In this document: positions 8,657-17,666 of the stretch, in pieces
Layout of the letters: each line of letters starts with the position of its first letter
Position numbering within the stretch: position 1 is the stretch's first letter
Assembly: GCA_963576735.1 (NCBI GenBank)
Contig: OY755171.1
Coordinates: 22,790,182-22,854,181, forward strand
Direction of reading: 5' to 3'
DNA length: 64,000 bases
DNA from: Bedellia somnulentella
Lineage: Eukaryota > Arthropoda > Insecta > Lepidoptera > Bedelliidae
The notes under the pieces: model-generated
Seen by the model: only the letters and a program-made list of their open reading frames with translations
Told to the model about the DNA's origin: nothing
Databases searched by the model: none
Position numbers and translations under genes: made by a program

Positions 8657-11600
8657 TTACATCAAGCACATCATTCCAATATCATTTAACAGTTTACAAA
8701 ATTGACCCTTATTTAAAGGCTTTGTCAAAAAATCAGCTAATTGAAACTTAGTATTAACATACCTAACTTCTACAAAACCTTCTTCTACCTTTTCCTTTAC
8801 AAAATTATATTTTATATCCATATGCTTCAAACGTTTCTGATCGGAACATTTAACAGATTTAATAGTACTCTGATTATCCTCAAACATAGTTACTTTATCA
8901 CATAAAACATTTAAATCATTTAATACTTTAACAACCCAACAAGCTTCTACTACACTTTCACATAACGAAATAAATTCAGCTTCTGTAGTACTAAGTGCAA
9001 CTGTCGCTTGTTTCTTAGATCTCCATATAACAACATTATTAAACAATTTAAACAAATATCCACTTGTTGACTTCCTATCATGATCCCTTGCCCAATCAGC
9101 GTCAGCATAACCTACTATTGGATTTACAGTATTTATATCATTTTTAAAATACACTAATGAATAGTTTATCGTCCTCTTAACATATCTTAAAATTCGTTTT
9201 AAAGCTCTCCATAATACTTCACTTGGCTTGGATTGAAATCTACTTAAGTAACATACAGCATTAGCTAAATCTGGTCTCGAACCGACTACTGCATACATTA
9301 AAGAACCAATTAATGACCTACATTGACTTTCATAAGACATATCAACACCACAATCTTCTATTTTAAAATTAACATCCATAGGTGTGTCACAACCATTACA
9401 GTCAAACATTTCATATTTCTTTAAAACTCCCTCAAGATATTTCCTTTGATTAATAACAATTTTATCTCTCCCTCTTTCAATAGAAATGCCAAGATAGACC
9501 AATTCATCATGACCCATGTCTTTCATTTTAAATTTACTTGACAAAAACTCTTTAAAATTCTCTATCTTTGAAACATCGCTACTCATTATTAAAATGTCAT
9601 CCACATATAAAAGCAAATACATATCTTCCATAGAATACAAACAATAGTCATTTATCGATCTCTTAAAACCATACTCATTTATAGTTGTGTTAAATTTCTC
9701 ATACCAATACTTGGGAGATTTCTTTAATCCATATAAGGATTTTGCTAGCTTCAACACTTTACCTTCTTGTAATTCTAATCCTTCTGGAGGTTTTAAGTAA
9801 ACATTTTCATGAATATCGCCATATAAAAACGCTGCCTTTACATCCATTTGATGAATCTGATAATCTTTGCAGATTGCGACTGATAACATAATTCTTAATG
9901 TTTGCAACTTTAGAACTGGTGAAAAGATATCATCTAATTTATCCCTTTGCTGATAACCCTTGACTACTAATCTAGCTTTATATATATTATTATTTCCAAC
10001 ACTTTTCCTTGTAAATACCCATTTTGTATCTAATAGTTTTTCCTTTTCTGGTTTCGGTACTATTTTCCATGTTTTATTTTCTTCTATAACCTTAAACTCA
10101 TGTTCTATAGCCTTTTTCCAATCTTTTTCATCATCTCGTCCTTCTATATCTTCATATCTACTTGGAGCATCTTCACTCGCTAAAAGAGCAAATAATGCTT
10201 CATCATTATTTTCATCGAAAACTAATACATAATCATCATGCCATTTTGGTTGTCTTATTACTCGTTTTTCTCTTGTCTCTATTTGTCTTACCTGTGCTTC
10301 TCCTGTTTGTTCAACTGGGTTTACATTATCTATTAAATCATTCTGTTCTTTTAGTTCTTGTCCACCCATCTGGTAGTTACTTCCACATAATGTTTCATCA
10401 TCTTCCTTGTTCACGTTTTCTTTTTTATCCTTATCATCTTTCTTTTTATTTTTATCTTCTTCGTCTTGTGTATTTTCATCATCTTCTTTTGGTAAATTTG
10501 CAAATTCATTCTTTCCTCTTTCATCAAACCTGACATTTCTTGCATGCACTACTTGATTTTTAACGGGATCATATAATCTATAATATCCTGATGGACTGTA
10601 TCCTATCATCACCATTTTAACACTTGTGTTATCTAATTTCTTTCTTAATTCCTTCGCTACATAATTAAACGCATGACACCCAAAAACTCGCATGTTAGAT
10701 ACATTCGGCTTCCGACCAAACCAAAGTTCAGCAGCCGTAACTTCCCTCCCTGCTGAAGGACTTCTGTTTGTCGCATAAGCTGAATACAATATAGCGTCAA
10801 ACCAAAATTCTTTTCTTAACCCGGATTCCAATAAAATTGTTCTTGCTTTTTCAATCAGCGTGCGATTCATCCTCTCTGCTATCCCATTCATTTGTGGATT
10901 ATAAGGGACTGTGTACTGTAGAGATATACCTTCTCGAACACAAAAACGCTGAAAATCATTGTTGACGTATTCGCTGCCATTATCGGAACGTAATTTTAAT
11001 AAACTTCTATTGAAATATTTAGTCACATGAAAATAATATTCTTGAAACTTTTCAAACACATCTGACTTTTGTCTTAGTGGGTAAACCATTACGAAGTGCG
11101 TATAATCATCGATAAATGTTAAAAAATACTTAAAACCTTCTCTACTGGTCGGTGAAATAGGTCCACAAACGTCAGTATGGACTAGTTCAAGTGGCTGTTT
11201 TGCCCTATAGCCTAACTTATTAAAAGGTTGTCTAGACATTTTACCTAACAGACATGGTTCACATAATGAATTACTCATCCTGACGTTTCTTAAGTCATCA
11301 AGACCATATACCATATTTGACTTTACCAAAGTATTTAAATTACTAATACATAGATGACCAAACCTTTTATGCCACAAGTTTACAATATCAGTAGTTCCTT
11401 GACTTACAAAATTACAATAACTGTCATCAATTTTTGTTTCAATTTTAAATAAATTTTCTGATGAACTTCCAATCATTATCATATTATTACAGCCGTTATA
11501 AATTCTTACCTTACCATTTATAAAAGAAACTTTGAAACCGTTTTCATTCATTTTAGTCACAGACATTAAATTTTTTCTTAGCTCTGGAACATAATATACA

Positions 11601-12283
11601 TTTTTTATATTGAATTTATTTGGTCTGGACCCAACATAAGCAATAATATGAATATTACCAATACCTACTGCTTTTAGGCTTACATTATTTTTAGCAACGC
11701 CTATTATTTTAGGTACACTTAGTTCTATGTATTCAGAGAAATACTTTTTGTCATTTACCAAATGATCTGAACATCCCGAATCAATACACCAAACAATATT
11801 ATTTTGTAAACAATTATATACATTACCACTCTTAGCCTCCTCAGACATAAAGCTATACATATCTTTTTCATCTTCATCTACATAGTATACTTGTTTATTC
11901 TCTTCTCTCCGTGCAGCGTGTCTTTGTGCACCTCTGCCTCGCCAATGTCCTGAATTCGACTGTGTCAACGGCGGCGGCGGCGGCGAATTATACTTGAAGT
12001 GTCTGTGGGATTGAAAACCTCCGCGATTTTGATAACTTCTATTTCTTTGCATCATACCTCGGCCCTTGTTTTGATTACATTGAAACCTCTTATGACCTGC
12101 CTTGCCACACGTGTAGCAAATAAGAAATGCTCCACTACTTGTACTCGGTTGTTGCTCTGAGTTTATCTTCTTCTTCTGTTCTTCACCTAAAAGTCTACTT
12201 TTAACAAATTCATATTTTAAATCATCAATTGTTTCTAGTGCCGTAATAATTCCTTCATATGTTTCAGGCATTGACATCAACAT
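8657..12283 (-). CDS. Copia gag (C-terminal part)-pol polyprotein
   Basis: 1208 codons from the first Met after the in-frame stop. In order: remainder of the UBN2-type gag; CCHC zinc knuckle at residues 56-69 (CYTCGKAGHKRFQC); proline run near 101; aspartic protease with DSG at 168-170; pre-integrase HHCC zinc site (WHKRFGH 304-310, C341, C344); integrase D371, D434, E470; Lys/Asp/Glu-rich spacer 599-648; reverse transcriptase with YVDD at 893-896; RNase H with D1061/D1063, TEAE 1100-1103 and DNQS near 1136. All catalytic residues are present. The stop lies 42 nt before 12283 in the same frame, so gag and pol would otherwise form a single frame, as is usual in copia. Confidence 0.92.
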   Translation of the reverse strand: MLMSMPETYEGIITALETIDDLKYEFVKSRLLGEEQKKKINSEQQPSTSSGAFLICYTCGKAGHKRFQCNQNKGRGMMQRNRSYQNRGGFQSHRHFKYNSPPPPPLTQSNSGHWRGRGAQRHAARREENKQVYYVDEDEKDMYSFMSEEAKSGNVYNCLQNNIVWCIDSGCSDHLVNDKKYFSEYIELSVPKIIGVAKNNVSLKAVGIGNIHIIAYVGSRPNKFNIKNVYYVPELRKNLMSVTKMNENGFKVSFINGKVRIYNGCNNMIMIGSSSENLFKIETKIDDSYCNFVSQGTTDIVNLWHKRFGHLCISNLNTLVKSNMVYGLDDLRNVRMSNSLCEPCLLGKMSRQPFNKLGYRAKQPLELVHTDVCGPISPTSREGFKYFLTFIDDYTHFVMVYPLRQKSDVFEKFQEYYFHVTKYFNRSLLKLRSDNGSEYVNNDFQRFCVREGISLQYTVPYNPQMNGIAERMNRTLIEKARTILLESGLRKEFWFDAILYSAYATNRSPSAGREVTAAELWFGRKPNVSNMRVFGCHAFNYVAKELRKKLDNTSVKMVMIGYSPSGYYRLYDPVKNQVVHARNVRFDERGKNEFANLPKEDDENTQDEEDKNKKKDDKDKKENVNKEDDETLCGSNYQMGGQELKEQNDLIDNVNPVEQTGEAQVRQIETREKRVIRQPKWHDDYVLVFDENNDEALFALLASEDAPSRYEDIEGRDDEKDWKKAIEHEFKVIEENKTWKIVPKPEKEKLLDTKWVFTRKSVGNNNIYKARLVVKGYQQRDKLDDIFSPVLKLQTLRIMLSVAICKDYQIHQMDVKAAFLYGDIHENVYLKPPEGLELQEGKVLKLAKSLYGLKKSPKYWYEKFNTTINEYGFKRSINDYCLYSMEDMYLLLYVDDILIMSSDVSKIENFKEFLSSKFKMKDMGHDELVYLGISIERGRDKIVINQRKYLEGVLKKYEMFDCNGCDTPMDVNFKIEDCGVDMSYESQCRSLIGSLMYAVVGSRPDLANAVCYLSRFQSKPSEVLWRALKRILRYVKRTINYSLVYFKNDINTVNPIVGYADADWARDHDRKSTSGYLFKLFNNVVIWRSKKQATVALSTTEAEFISLCESVVEACWVVKVLNDLNVLCDKVTMFEDNQSTIKSVKCSDQKRLKHMDIKYNFVKEKVEEGFVEVRYVNTKFQLADFLTKPLNKGQFCKLLNDIGMMCLM

Positions 12284-12325
12284 GTAATTAATTTTCTCTT
12301 CTTCAGTAAGCTCATTATCATTTTC

Positions 12326-12703
12326 TTAAAGATCTAAAAATATGGTTTCCATTTGGTAAATATGATCTTTCAAAGATTCATTCTCTTTAAATTTTATTTC
12401 ATTTAGTTGCCTTCTTAGGTGAATTTTGGATCGGACCCCTTTTATCTTAAATGAATTTTCTAGACTCGCATACATGTCCAAGGCTGAATCTTTTCTAACA
12501 TATTCGAGGTGACTGTCAGCGATTGCTGAAATTATAATAGCCTGAGCCTTTGCTTCCTTCTTTTTTTCAGTCATGGCAAATTTTGGGTCTGATATGGCCT
12601 CAATCACATCCGCGGCTCTTAGGATGCTTTTAAGTCGAAAAGACCAAGAATTAAAATCACGACCAACAAATTGACAAATGCTTTGCCTGTCACGCTCCTG
12701 CAT
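12326..12703 (-). pseudogene. Copia gag N-terminal part, ended by a premature stop
   Basis: I take ATG at 12703 (MQERDRQSICQFVGRDFNSW) as the start. The frame stays open upstream to 12745, but only with a GTG codon and close to the PBS. About 125 residues of UBN2/copia-type gag end at TAA 12326-12328. The next 14 codons lead in the same frame into the pol ORF, so this is one nonsense change and not a frameshift. The element is therefore probably not autonomous unless the stop is read through. Confidence 0.8.
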
Positions 12704-12746
12704 TTTTCCAGAATTATTTTTATAGCACCTACACGATAGAACCACG

Positions 12747-12757
12747 CTCTGCTACCA
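12747..12757 (-). other. Primer binding site, initiator tRNA-Met
   Basis: Minus-strand TGGTAGCAGAG, two bases inside the 5' LTR, is complementary to the CTCTGCTACCA 3' end of insect initiator tRNA-Met. Confidence 0.8.
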
Positions 12758-12759
12758 AT

Positions 12760-13005
12760 TGTTGGATAAATAGTACAAACCCTCTTTTAAATAATACCAT
12801 AATTAAGTATAACTTTATCTTCTTTATTACATTACTTCCATTTTAACATAAAAATCTACATCTTCATAATACAAAGGAAAAACTCTCTCTTTTGTCAAAT
12901 TTAACCTACCATCGACAGCTCGAACATTGACTGTCTGTCCATCGACAAGATTCCTACTAAAAATAGGTCTTATAACAATTAAGAGCTTATGCATTGTTCT
13001 CAACA
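12760..13005 (-). repeat. 5' LTR of the copia element
   Basis: 246 bp, same sequence as 8391-8636. Followed by the TSD copy CACTG at 13006-13010. Confidence 0.93.
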
Positions 13006-13015
13006 CACTGTTCTC

Positions 13016-13267
13016 AAAAATACATACATACATATACTCACGGCTATAATTCCCTTGAAGGGGTAGCCAAAGCTAGGGAATGAGACATTCCTCAGCCACC
13101 TTTGGAAGTTGCGTGGGGAAAAGATGGTGAAATAAAGGTTGTTGGTGATGGGTCTCCAACCGCATCGCCCAAAAATACCTTAAAAGCCCCAATACCGTTA
13201 GTCGCCTCTTACGTACACCCACCGGAAGAAATGGGGTAGTGCTATTCTAAGCCGACACTACACAGCA
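13016..13267 (-). repeat. SINE-A copy, full length
   Basis: Minus-strand order: GCTGTGTAGTGTCGGCTTAG, GTAAGAGGCGACTAACGG, GATGCGGTTGGAGACCCATC (B-box-like GGTTGGAGACC), CTTCCAAAGGTGGCTGAGG, GTGAGTATATGTATGTATG. The copia element inserted six bases beside its tail. Confidence 0.85.
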
Positions 13268-13742
13268 ACATATACTCATGGCTATAAATCCCTAGGAAGG
13301 GGAGGTAGACCTACGGAATAAGAAGTGCCGCAGCCACTTTTGGAAGTTGTAAACAACGTAAGCCGTAGTTAGTTTTAAGATAATTAATAGGGCAGTGTTA
13401 TTTAGTAATGGTGTAGTTTATGTTGCTAGTATGTAATATTACAATTTTTTTTTTTAAATATAAATTCTGTTAGAAAATATAGAATTTTGTGCATATCTGT
13501 GATTAATATATACACCAGATTAAGACATTGTAATGACATTGTGAAATTAAATGGTATGTATTGTTGATTTGCCTAATTAAATAAAAAAAATTGAGTGAGG
13601 TAAACATTGTAAAGTAAAAATTTTGGTGATGGGTCTCAAACCACATTGCTTAATTTGTTTTCTAATAAGCCCTTATACGGAGTCGCCTTTTGCGAACACC
13701 CACTGGGAAAAATAGGATAGTGCTATTCTAAGCTTTTTTAAA
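13268..13742 (-). repeat. SINE-A copy split by an AT-rich insertion
   Basis: The 3' part (13268-13349) and 5' part (13591-13740) are collinear halves of one SINE-A. About 241 bp of AT-rich sequence (13350-13590, with T and A runs) separates them. The insert has no recognised ends. Confidence 0.65.
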
Positions 13743-15070
13743 TTACTAAAACTGTAATGTCTTTCCTTTTAAAACCGAACTCAATCACTAACCCTATGAT
13801 CTTGGCAATCCTGTGACGGTAAATTAGTTGGAATAGTTGTGATTTCACTCAAGATTCACTGTACTACGTGCAGTGGAGACAGAACTTGCCAACTCTATTC
13901 CCACGGGCCACTACTACTCATTAATACATAAACCAACACTATATTCCTTCCTCCAAATTACGTATCCTTTTCTGTTTGACTGAATAAGAAAAAGACGCAA
14001 AATATTTTGATTTCAGAGTTAGTAGTTCTAGAGTGTCGTGGTAGCAGGAAGTAGTGAATCATATAAAACAAGTTTAAGTCGAAAGAACAGAGGCGGAGTG
14101 AGTCGGGAGCGACTCTTTAACGAATTTATCTAAGAGTTAGCGGCATGCGTGCCCGCGCTGACGTGCGATGTACTAACCCCATTATCTCTTAACTAAATGT
14201 TTATTTTATTAGATTAATATAATGTTCTCTACCTTTTCCGTGATCAAATATATTAAAGTTTTATATCCTGTAACTGGTATATAGTATTGAATAGCTGGTA
14301 AATCTTAATACTGAACGACTAACTAAATTATACTAGTGCTCTTTGAAAGATTGGGAGGTCAAGATTATACAATATTTTTGTAATAAAATCAATGACAAAA
14401 TAATACAATATTAAATGATGTGTATTTTCAATTTGTATATCTGAAACAAAATTTTTAACATTGAGTAACGAAAGACGTATTGTCCAATGATATAAAATGC
14501 TTTGTACTTTTTATTTCAGATATTTATTTGGTTGACTATACTTGCTATAAACAATAATAAACAAATTCAATCGAATAGACATCAATATTTCAGAGGCCGT
14601 AATCAACATCAAGGGTTAACTAAGAAAAAGATAATTTGTTTTGATAATCAGTCTGTCCTTTAATTATCATACTGAAAGAGTCTGATAAAACTAAGATTCC
14701 GTATTTGTTATCCTTTCTACACGTATATAATAGCATAATCAAAAATCCAATAAAACCCAAAATGATGCGCCCCCTACAGAACACAAAGTCAGTCGGAGAG
14801 CAGCGCCGCCTGTGGCGCGAAGTAAATGCATTCAAACTTAATTTATCTCCGCCGTTTCGTAAGATCAACACATTTTTACTTCGCTAGTTGCCTCCGCCGC
14901 GCTCGCTACGACATACCAAGAAATTAATTTTAATTCAACTTTGTTATTTACACAATTATTTGCTCTGCTTTACGTTTGCATGGAATTTTGCAGAATAGGT
15001 TTGAATAAACACAAAACCTAACTTAAATTATATGTTGGAAAATCTAAGAAGGTGTGTACTTTCGGTTAAC
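13743..15070. other. Unannotated stretch with two CpG-rich patches
   Basis: GC-rich patches at about 14088-14170 and 14765-14912 (GCAGCGCCGCCTGTGGCGCG) stand in AT-rich DNA. Short open frames run on both strands of the second patch, without domains. They are possible regulatory elements or non-coding exons, otherwise nothing recognised. Confidence 0.35.
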
Positions 15071-15305
15071 AATAGCATTAGCCTATTCCTGCCCGTGGGT
15101 TTCTGTAAGAGGCGACTAAGGGTATTGAGGGTTTTTAATTAATTTTTGGGCGATGCGTTTTGGAACCCATCAGCAACAACCAGTAATTTACTATTCTTTC
15201 CTTACTTGCTTACAAAATTAGGTAAGGAATTTCTTATTCTGAAGCTCTGGCGATCCTTTCTAGGGATTTGTAGTTTACTTTTCGTGAGTGTGCGTATGTT
15301 AGTTT
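15071..15305 (+). repeat. SINE-A copy, 5' truncated
   Basis: GTAAGAGGCGACTAAGGGTA, a GGCGATGCGTTTTGGAACCC segment, AAGCTCTGGCGATCC and the GTGAGTGTGCGTATG tail in sense order. Confidence 0.75.
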
Positions 15306-15801
15306 GAAGGAACGCCAAACTTTAAAATAATCATAGCATTTATTTTATTTTTGAAGAAATAACAACGATAATGTAGATTCAGGTTATATGTGAACAATAA
15401 GTTTTTTTTCTGGTTATTTTTAAAATGCATATATATTATTTTAAGTCTAGGAAACTAAGGTAAAGATAAAAAAAATACAAATTAATGAATAGGTACATAC
15501 ATACCGGCATTGAATGTAGATCAAGTTATATTCAAGGAAATCACAATAATTATTTGTGGTTTGGATCGAATGAACGTAGTTTACGTTGCACATTTGAATG
15601 AAACCATAAACTAATAAATTCCATTCGGGAGCAAAAGCCTACAGGCTACGTCTACGATATAGCTACGAAATTTCGTAGTAGTTCGTTATTTTGCTTCTCG
15701 TAGTACTTTACGAGTGTGTAGCAGTCAATCATAAATCATCTGCGTCCAACTTGAAAATTATGTTGTGATTGACTAAATAGAGACAAAAATGAAGCTTAAT
15801 G

Positions 15802-16281
15802 CCTAGCTAAAACTATTTTTGGGTTTTGTACCTAAGGGTAAAAACGGGACCTTATTACTAAAGTTTGTAATGTTAGGTTATGTGATCGTGTGAGGAATGA
15901 TGTGATTCGTGAAAGGTGTGGTGTAAAAGATAATTATTGTAAGAAAGATAGAAAAAGGAATGTTGAGATAGTTTGGGCAAATAGAGAGGATGGATGACAG
16001 TAAATTGGTGAAAGACATATATTGAGCCAATCCAATTGGCTCAAATTCCACATTGGCTCAATATATGTCTTTCACCAATTTACTGTCATCCATCCTCTCT
16101 ATTTGCCCAAACCATCTCAACATTCCTTTTTCTATCTTTCTTACAATAATTATCTTTTACACCACACCTTTCACGAATCACATCATTCCTCACACGATCA
16201 CATAACCTAACATTACAAACTTTAGTAATAAGGTCCCGTTTTTACCCTTAGGTACAAAACCCAAAAATAGTTTTAGCTAGG
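15802..16281. repeat. Giant palindrome: 230-bp arms, 20-bp loop
   Basis: 15802-16031 is the reverse complement of 16052-16281. The arms are equal in length with one mismatch noticed (AAACT/AAACC), and the loop is 16032-16051. The arm content is RTE-family 3' coding sequence plus about 65 bp of other DNA. RTE sequence resumes in the original orientation right after the palindrome, so an inverted copy was inserted inside an RTE fragment. Confidence 0.85.
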
Positions 16282-16515
16282 TAATGTTAGTAGCGGATGA
16301 CCTCGGAGGACACATTTGGATCAAATAGAAATTGTGCTCAAAAAGGCAGGTGTCCGCAGTATGAAGAATAAAAGAGCATGTATGAAAAGATTGATGGATG
16401 TTAACGAAGCTAGAGAGGTTTGCCAGGATCGTACCAAGTGGCGATCGATAGTCTCTGCCTACCCCAATGGGAACTAACGGCGTGAGAATATGTATATATG
16501 TATGTATTACTAAGA
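15865..16515 (+). mobile_element. RTE-type LINE 3' fragment carrying an inverted duplication
   Basis: Plus-strand coding remnants read LCDRVRNDVIRERCGVK, then, beyond the inverted block, RRTHLDQIEIVLKKAGVRSM, ACMKRLMDVNEAREVCQDRT and KWRSIVSAYPNGN followed by a stop. It ends with GTGAGAATATGTATATATG. This C-terminal tail is typical of RTE-like reverse transcriptases of Lepidoptera. No catalytic domain remains. Confidence 0.75.
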
Positions 16516-16794
16516 CGTCGCTCTCTATCACCAGACTGTATCTAATAAACCGTAATAGGCAGCCGTAACCGCAAGGTGTAAAGCCTATAGTGAGCGCGTA
16601 CTCATACTCGGCTGGTTTTTCAAAATTCAGTTATTTTCGCTGTCTACCAATGCAGAATGCAAATACATAAAACTGTATTATGAACTAATAGGCCTTATAT
16701 AATTTGTATGTGTGTACCTTTGTCTGAATTAATTTGCATGAAACTTATATAAAATCGTTAACACAATAAATTTGTAAAAATGATGTGGGTAGTA

Positions 16795-16890
16795 CATACA
16801 AATACATAATCACGCTCTTAGTTCCCATTGAGGTAGGCAAAGAATATCGAGCGCCACTTTGTACGATCAACGATTTCAAGGATATCTTCA
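16795..16890 (-). repeat. RTE-type LINE 3' fragment
   Basis: TTAGTTCCCATTGAGGTAGG and CACTTTGTACGATC on the plus strand are the reverse complement of the family's 3' end. Confidence 0.65.
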
Positions 16891-16929
16891 AAAATTTCGT
16901 GATGGCATGCCATAACTGCTATGATTCGA

Positions 16930-17060
16930 AAAAATAGGTAGTTGAAGCTTTAGATTGAGGAATTCATCAGCCACTTTTGGAATTTGAGTAAGTGCAAAAC
17001 GGTAAAACAAAGGATAGCTGATGATAGGTCACAAATCACCCAAAACTATCTTATAAAGCT
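16930..17060 (-). repeat. SINE-A copy, degraded and truncated
   Basis: CATCAGCCACTTTTGGAATT and GATGATAGGTCACAAATCAC are diverged SINE-A segments on the minus strand. A TL fragment abuts it. Confidence 0.55.
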
Positions 17061-17155
17061 AATAAATAAAGGAAAGAAAGATTTTGACACCGCACGGATT
17101 GTTTCCTTTATTTATTAGTAATACTCTCTTTCTTCTCATGAACAAAAACATTCAA
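17061..17155. repeat. TL repeat, minimal snap-back form
   Basis: Left flank AATAAATAAAGGAAAGAAAG with GACAC is followed after about 10 bp by the inverted flank TTTCCTTTATTTATTAGTAA and the tail motif CATGAACAAAAACATTCAAA. Nearly the whole tRNA-like body is lost. AATAAA-type sequence flanks both sides, so a TSD is possible but ambiguous. Confidence 0.6.
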
Positions 17156-17535
17156 ACTAATAAAGCCCCAATACTAAAACTCATACGATACCTACGATAA
17201 GTATATATTGTTGTTTTTCCTATAAATACTGATTTTTATCAAAAGAACAACTTCAAATTATAACTTCTGTTATTTGAAATCCGAAGACTGAAAATAGTAA
17301 GAAAAGAACAAAAGGGGCTTTTTTCTTCAAATCATTTATTGAAAATTGAACGGGATCGTTAACAAAACAAGAGAATGAATAAAATATTCGGTTTCCGAAA
17401 ACAATAACGTTGAACTCAATGTCGAGAGTAAATTGGATTTTTACCTTCGATTTTAGCTTTATATTCGATATTTAACTGGCTATTGGCGAATTGTTCCGAT
17501 TCAGAGGAAATTCACGAAACATAACCATTTTTTTG

Positions 17536-17600
17536 CCGTGTAGTGCCGGCTTAGAATGTCGCTACCCCTTTCTACCCTCGGGTGTCGTAAGATGTGATTG
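17536..17600 (+). repeat. SINE-A 5' fragment
   Basis: GCCGTGTAGTGCCGGCTTAG followed by ACCCTCGGGTGTCGTAAG, the 5' end only. Confidence 0.65.
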
Positions 17601-17666
17601 TTATATCATTGCATAGTAGATGCAATATCATCCTTACCTTACCCTACTTTCAATCTGTCTCAAGAA

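Larger units (their letters stand above)
8391..13005 (-). mobile_element. Ty1/copia LTR retrotransposon, near intact
   Basis: Two 246-bp LTRs (8391-8636 and 12760-13005), identical as far as I compared them, flank one gag-pol region, with a 5-bp TSD CACTG at 8386-8390 and 13006-13010. A PBS complementary to the 3' end of initiator tRNA-Met and a polypurine tract are in the right places. One in-frame TAA stop interrupts the gag part. The domain order protease-integrase-RT-RNase H defines copia rather than gypsy. LTR identity implies a recent insertion. It lies about 100 bp downstream of the putative donor at 8286. Confidence 0.95.

Noticed and set aside
9960..10533. Plus-strand ORFs inside the copia element
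   Set aside because: Antisense shadows of the pol frame.
16277..16531. 84-residue minus-strand ORF
   Set aside because: Antisense shadow of the RTE C-terminal coding remnant on the plus strand.
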